Assembly (NCBI RefSeq): GCF_005491705.1
Contig: NZ_CP028092.1
Location: 62,001 to 126,000, forward strand
Direction of reading: 5' to 3'
Length of the DNA stretch: 64,000 nt
Origin: Pontibacter sp. SGAir0037
Lineage (GTDB): Bacteria > Bacteroidota > Bacteroidia > Cytophagales > Hymenobacteraceae
The position numbers and the translations under genes are program-made. The notes beneath the pieces were generated by a model. That model was given only the letters and a program-made list of their open reading frames with translations. It was not told the origin of the DNA and did not search any database. Numbering within the stretch: position 1 is the first letter of the stretch; every line of letters begins with the position of its first letter. Positions 60,595-64,000 of the stretch are shown piece after piece.

Positions 60595-61042
60595 GCCTTG
60601 TGGTATTAAAAAGTCCCCCTTAGAAGGGGGTAGGGGGATGACCTGCCTGTAAAGTGGTAGTTGAGTTGCTACAGACTTTGGCTCCTTCTTTATGGAGGGC
60701 CTCAACTCTCAAGGGTGGCTTTTACAGCATCAAACTTAAGATTTAAAGTAATAATCCATAGCCATGCACAAGTCCCCCTTCGAAGGGGGTTGGGGGATGA
60801 CTGCCTGTGAAGCGGTGTACCAGCTGCTACGGGCTAGGAACGGTATCTGAATTCTCCTACGCTCCGGCACTCATAAGTTTTTCTGCTCCTGTAATCATCC
60901 CCCAACCCCCTTCAAAGGGGGACGAAGTTCTTCTTTGAAAAAGGTAAGCCTTGATTATATTTCCCTCTCAACTTTTCCCACCTATAGGTGTTCAGAAGAT
61001 AACTAAATACCCGGTGACACAGAAAGTCCCCCTTCAAAGGGG
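60595..61042. repeat. Four G5 palindromes in the dnaG-ribBA spacer
   Basis: The 674-base gap between dnaG and ribBA has no gene. It carries forward copies with the long tail at 60613-60674 and 60772-60833, an inverted copy at 60893-60923 and a short copy (GTCCCCCTTCAAAGGGG) at 61026-61042. Both long tails end near TGCTACAGA / TGCTACGGG, like those at 51500 and 17880. The spacing is irregular. Confidence 0.85.
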
Positions 61043-61135
61043 CCTTCACCTTGTATTTAAAGATACGCTTCCAACTAAATTCAATTCTTCCCTGCTTTCA
61101 ACTTTTCCGCTGCTGTAGGTGTTATTGAAATAAAG

Positions 61136-61165
61136 TTTCAATACGGGAGAAACTTATTACTTTTG
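61136..61165 (+). promoter_or_regulatory. Promoter for ribBA (TTTC at 61136, TACTTTTG at 61158-61165)
   Basis: TACTTTTG matches TAnnTTTG, with TTTC at 61136-61139 as a weak -33 element 18 bases upstream. A leader of about 50 bases follows, including a small hairpin around CAGGATAGATAGCTGTCCTG. No FMN-riboswitch consensus was found in it. Confidence 0.45.
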
Positions 61166-61220
61166 TGCCATTATGCAGGATAGATAGCTGTCCTGTATAA
61201 GGCTGTTAAAAATAATAGAT

Positions 61221-62468
61221 ATGGAAAATAATCCGAAAGAAGACTTAAGGCCTTTCGATACTATAGAAGCTGCGATAGAAGATATTCGTCAAGGCAAAAT
61301 CGTGATTGTGGTAGACGACGATGATCGCGAAAACGAAGGAGATTTTATCTGCGCAGCAGAGAAAGTAACTCCTGAAATCATCAACTTTATGGCGACACAC
61401 GGGCGTGGGCTGATTTGCTGCCCGCTTACCGAAGAGCGTTGCGATGAACTGGGGCTGGAGCTGATGGTTGGAAAGAACACTGCTCTGCACGCCACTCCTT
61501 TCACCGTTTCGGTAGACCTGATCGGGCATGGCTGCACCACCGGTATTTCTGCTTCCGATAGAGCTAAGACCATTTTAGCACTTGTCGATCCTGCTACAGA
61601 TCCTGATTCACTGGGCAAACCAGGCCATATTTTCCCGCTTAAGGCAAAGAAAGAAGGCGTTATCCGCCGTGCAGGCCATACCGAAGCGGCCGTCGATCTG
61701 GCTCGCCTGGCTGGTCTGGCTCCGGCTGGTGTGCTCATCGAGATCATGAACGAAGACGGAACGATGGCCCGTTTGCCTGACCTGGTAAAGGTGGCGGAGA
61801 AGTTCGACCTGAAGCTCGTTTCTATCAAGGACCTGATCGAGTACCGCCTCCGGAAAGAAAGCCTGATAGACCTGGAGATTGTGGTGCAACTGCCAACCGA
61901 CTTTGGCAATTTTGATCTATACGCTTTTACACAGCGTAGCAACGGAGCAAAACACCTGGCATTGGTAAAAGGAACATGGGAACCGAATGAACCGGTGCTG
62001 GTACGGGTGCACTCTTCCTGCGTAACGGGCGATATTTTTGGCTCCTGCCGCTGCGACTGCGGGCCACAGCTACACGAAGCCATGCGCATGGTGGAGCGGG
62101 CCGGGCAAGGCGTAATTGTATACATGAACCAGGAGGGCAGAGGCATCGGCCTGATAAATAAACTGAAGGCTTATAAGCTGCAGGAGCAGGGCCTGGACAC
62201 AGTAGAGGCCAATCTGGAGCTGGGCTTCGGAATGGATGAACGTGACTATGGCGTAGGTGCTCAAATTTTAAGGGAGCTAAACGTAACTAAGATGAAACTA
62301 ATCTCGAATAACCCTAAAAAGCGTTCTGGCTTAATGGGTTATGGATTAGAAGTCGTGGATAATGTGCCGATTGAAATAACTCCGAACGAGCATAATCAAA
62401 AATACCTGACAACAAAACGGGATAAATTGGGGCATACTATTTTGAAGAATATAGCCTTTAAAAAATAA
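61221..62468 (+). CDS. ribBA: Bifunctional 3,4-dihydroxy-2-butanone-4-phosphate synthase / GTP cyclohydrolase II
   Basis: The 415-residue protein carries both branches of riboflavin precursor synthesis. The N-terminal RibB domain (about 1-205) has [32 protein letters not shown] and the later Glu-rich active site for ribulose 5-phosphate. The C-terminal RibA domain (about 206-415) opens GTP and has the zinc-binding [18 protein letters not shown] (three cysteines), [11 protein letters not shown], and the [12 protein letters not shown] segment. The length is normal for the fusion. It is transcribed alone from a promoter near 61158 and ended by a strong hairpin. Confidence 0.95.
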   Translation: MENNPKEDLRPFDTIEAAIEDIRQGKIVIVVDDDDRENEGDFICAAEKVTPEIINFMATHGRGLICCPLTEERCDELGLELMVGKNTALHATPFTVSVDLIGHGCTTGISASDRAKTILALVDPATDPDSLGKPGHIFPLKAKKEGVIRRAGHTEAAVDLARLAGLAPAGVLIEIMNEDGTMARLPDLVKVAEKFDLKLVSIKDLIEYRLRKESLIDLEIVVQLPTDFGNFDLYAFTQRSNGAKHLALVKGTWEPNEPVLVRVHSSCVTGDIFGSCRCDCGPQLHEAMRMVERAGQGVIVYMNQEGRGIGLINKLKAYKLQEQGLDTVEANLELGFGMDERDYGVGAQILRELNVTKMKLISNNPKKRSGLMGYGLEVVDNVPIEITPNEHNQKYLTTKRDKLGHTILKNIAFKK

Positions 62469-62505
62469 AGATTCTTAGGGAAGTCTTATAAGGACTACCG
62501 TAGTC

Positions 62506-62551
62506 TGCCTGTGCCGGATGCTTGTAACAAGTATCCGGCACAGGCTTTTTT
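62506..62551 (+). terminator. Intrinsic terminator after ribBA
   Basis: A perfect 19-bp stem (62506-62524 against 62526-62544) is followed by seven T residues. It starts 38 bases past the ribBA stop. Confidence 0.9.
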
Positions 62552-62683
62552 TATGGATATCACTATATAAAAATGAAACAGTTTTAAAGCGTGTAAATGG
62601 CAGAGGAGGGAGCCGGAAGGAAGGCCTTCATTTGTGCAGAAGAATTTAGTAAAAGTAAACCGTGTCTAAAGAAGAGTAAAACT

Positions 62684-63349
62684 ATGAAAGTAATAAACAA
62701 ATCCGCCATAAAAGGATTATGCCTTTTTCTATTCGCAGGCTTGTACCCTGGTATTAATTTTGGGCAGCACTTCAACGACATGTTTGTTCAGGAGTGGGCA
62801 AACGGAAAAGTAACGCTATCTACAGGTGAAAGCATTGACGGAGCCATTGCTTACCATCGTACAGAAGAGGTAATCAGGGTGATTAAGGAAGACGGATCGG
62901 TTAGCTCTTATTCTCCTGTAAGTGTAGATTCCTTTGTGGCAGCAGATTCGCGTTCGGGCAGGTATAATGTTTTTCAGACAATCGACTGGAACCAGGGCAG
63001 GGTAAGGTCAGATTTTAAGAAGCCTGTCTTCTTCGAGGTTTTGCACAACGGCAACTATTCTCTTATTGCCAGAAGCACCTATATTCGGTTGAAAGATTAC
63101 AACAAAGTATTATCCGGCTCAAGTTTTGTGAGGAGGTATGATGACTGGGTAGAAGAAGTGAAAATGTCTTACTATGTGCAGAAGCCTGACGGGGAGATTA
63201 TTGAACTACGGAAATTGCAACGCGATTTGTTTAAGCTGATGGGGGGTAAGAAAAACGAGGTGAAAACCTTTATCAAAGAAAAACATCTTGATATAAACAT
63301 GCCTCACGAGCTTTCCATCATCATCGGCTATTTTAATTCACTCATATAA
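62684..63349 (+). CDS. Exported protein of unknown function
   Basis: I do not recognise this 221-residue protein. From the ATG at 62684 it has a typical Sec signal peptide (IKGLCLFLFAGLYPGINFGQ) with likely cleavage around residue 27; the open frame begins at 62597, but that upstream start would bury the signal. The mature part has short beta-rich segments (VQEWANGKVTLSTGESIDGA, IRVIKEDGSVSSYSPVSVDS) and a C-terminal basic helix region with MGGKKNEVKTFIKEKHLD, reminiscent of small exported Bacteroidota proteins with a KNEV-KTF tail. No catalytic motif is seen. It is probably in the periplasm or outer membrane. Confidence 0.7.
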   Translation: MKVINKSAIKGLCLFLFAGLYPGINFGQHFNDMFVQEWANGKVTLSTGESIDGAIAYHRTEEVIRVIKEDGSVSSYSPVSVDSFVAADSRSGRYNVFQTIDWNQGRVRSDFKKPVFFEVLHNGNYSLIARSTYIRLKDYNKVLSGSSFVRRYDDWVEEVKMSYYVQKPDGEIIELRKLQRDLFKLMGGKKNEVKTFIKEKHLDINMPHELSIIIGYFNSLI

Positions 63350-63379
63350 AGCCTTCTAAAGGCGATAAAGCTGCAGGCG

Positions 63380-63423
63380 GTACCTGTATTTTGTGGGAAA
63401 AAGAAGCCGCGAAATACAGGTAC
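63380..63423. terminator. Hairpin between two convergent genes
   Basis: A perfect 12-bp inverted repeat (63380-63391 against 63412-63423) lies between the exported-protein gene and the truncated permease gene. The two genes converge, so it may end transcription from both sides. Confidence 0.55.
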
Positions 63424-63427
63424 ACTT

Positions 63428-64000
63428 TTAAAGATCGCGCAGCTTTAGCACCATATAAGACAGCAGCAGAAACAGAATGGTATATATGATAGCAGGTACT
63501 AAAGCTACTGCCGGTGATAAAATATCGCTGGGAGAAGTAGCCTGATCTACCATTTGCTGAATCGGGAGCGGTGTGAGGCTGGAGAGTGACTTCATGGGAA
63601 AATACTTATCAACATGATCCGGTACCTGAGAGCGAATGATCGGCTCTACTACCAGTGTAGTGGCTATGAAAACGATAATGGATAATCCGCTTCGCTTTAT
63701 GATGAAGCTGAAGAGCATTGCCAGGGACATAAACCCTGTTACCTGGAAAAAGTAATACAGCAGGTACTGGATCTGCCCGAATATTCCACTGGCTGAAGTA
63801 TCTCTGCTATACATCAGCCCAAAGAACAAGCCCAGCATCAATAAGAAGAGGGTGCAGGCAGCCGCAATCACCAAGGCCATGTAAAACTTCGCCAGTACGA
63901 GCTCCAGCCGGCTTAAACCATCAATTACCTGCTGTCGCATTGTTCTGAAACTATACTCATCCGAAATCAGGATGATCATTAATATACCTGGAATTACATT
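63428..64000 (-). CDS. ABC-2 type transporter permease, partial (N-terminus outside the window)
   Basis: The minus-strand frame stays open to the window edge (the first visible codons give NVIPGILMIILISDEYSFRT), so this is the C-terminal 190 residues of a longer protein. It has about five hydrophobic helices, starting with FYMALVIAAACTLFLLMLGL and ending with AIIYTILFLLLSYMVLKL, and a periplasmic-type loop containing SQVPDHVDKYFPMKSLSSL. The sequence EYSFRTMRQQVIDGLSRLEL before the first full helix is typical of ABC-2 permeases of Bacteroidota exporters. The ATPase partner and the substrate are outside the window. Confidence 0.75.
   Translation of the reverse strand, partial: NVIPGILMIILISDEYSFRTMRQQVIDGLSRLELVLAKFYMALVIAAACTLFLLMLGLFFGLMYSRDTSASGIFGQIQYLLYYFFQVTGFMSLAMLFSFIIKRSGLSIIVFIATTLVVEPIIRSQVPDHVDKYFPMKSLSSLTPLPIQQMVDQATSPSDILSPAVALVPAIIYTILFLLLSYMVLKLRDL

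Noticed and set aside
61043-61220. FMN riboswitch ahead of ribBA
   Set aside because: The leader is short and lacks the conserved RFN motifs; a simple promoter and small hairpin explain the region better.

Overview
The window is a chromosomal segment of a Bacteroidota bacterium, most likely a cytophagalean relative of Pontibacter, Rufibacter or Hymenobacter; the genus cannot be fixed from sequence reading alone. Supporting signs are the fused LpxC-FabZ protein, a PorX-type response regulator with a PglZ domain, the porX-tsaE-ald gene order, paired CysD/CysN, promoters of the TAnnTTTG type instead of -10/-35 boxes, and many starts without a Shine-Dalgarno sequence. No rRNA, tRNA or CRISPR array was recognised.

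Region by region. (1) 0.3-7.6 kb: housekeeping genes: an E2 acyltransferase, CinA, a DUF4197 lipoprotein, an erythromycin-esterase-family protein, a Ca2+/Na+ antiporter and YebC. (2) 7.8-14.3 kb, minus strand: a lipid A block (lpxD, lpxC-fabZ, lpxA) with an orphan ABC ATPase, a small exported protein and an HD phosphohydrolase. (3) 14.4-17.7 kb, plus strand: the tightly packed porX-tsaE-ald set. (4) 18.0-26.2 kb: a flavin reductase, then a sulfate uptake and activation set (cysQ, SLC13 permease, cysC, cysD, cysN). Two closely related DUF559 nuclease genes sit inside and just after the cysD-cysN pair, each bracketed by inverted copies of a C5/G5 palindromic repeat. (5) 26.4-47.3 kb: an exopolysaccharide locus with two nucleotide-sugar dehydrogenases, Wza- and Wzc-like export and co-polymerase proteins, a flippase, a polymerase-like protein, four glycosyltransferases, a WbsX/GH99-like protein, a heparinase-II/III-like protein and rmlBCAD-type dTDP-rhamnose genes in the order B-C-D-A. 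It is markedly AT-rich from about 29 to 44 kb. (6) 47.4-54.5 kb: an XRE regulator, two paralogous Wzi/RemB-like outer-membrane proteins, the polysaccharide-initiating glycosylphosphotransferase, and an Rpn/PD-(D/E)XK nuclease gene lying between two 167-bp direct repeats. (7) 54.9-64 kb: fumarylacetoacetase, NifU-like and Mrp Fe-S proteins, a macrodomain protein, DnaG, RibBA, an unknown exported protein and a truncated ABC-2 permease.

The genes of regions 5 and 6 plausibly make one surface polysaccharide: the glycosylphosphotransferase starts the chain on undecaprenyl phosphate, Ugd and the second dehydrogenase supply uronic acids, the Rml enzymes supply dTDP-rhamnose, the glycosyltransferases build the unit, Wzx and Wzy flip and polymerise it, and Wzc and Wza control length and export. 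The sulfate set just upstream makes PAPS, but no PAPS or sulfite reductase is present in the window.

The most interesting structure is the dispersed palindrome, core GTCCCCCTT-NN-AAGGGGG followed by TAGGGGGATGA. There are about twenty full or degenerate copies. They enclose both DUF559 nuclease genes in inverted orientation and also surround the unrelated Rpn nuclease gene. This looks like a repeat family tied to nuclease genes, comparable in layout to REP/RAYT units, and it is proposed here as an inference only.
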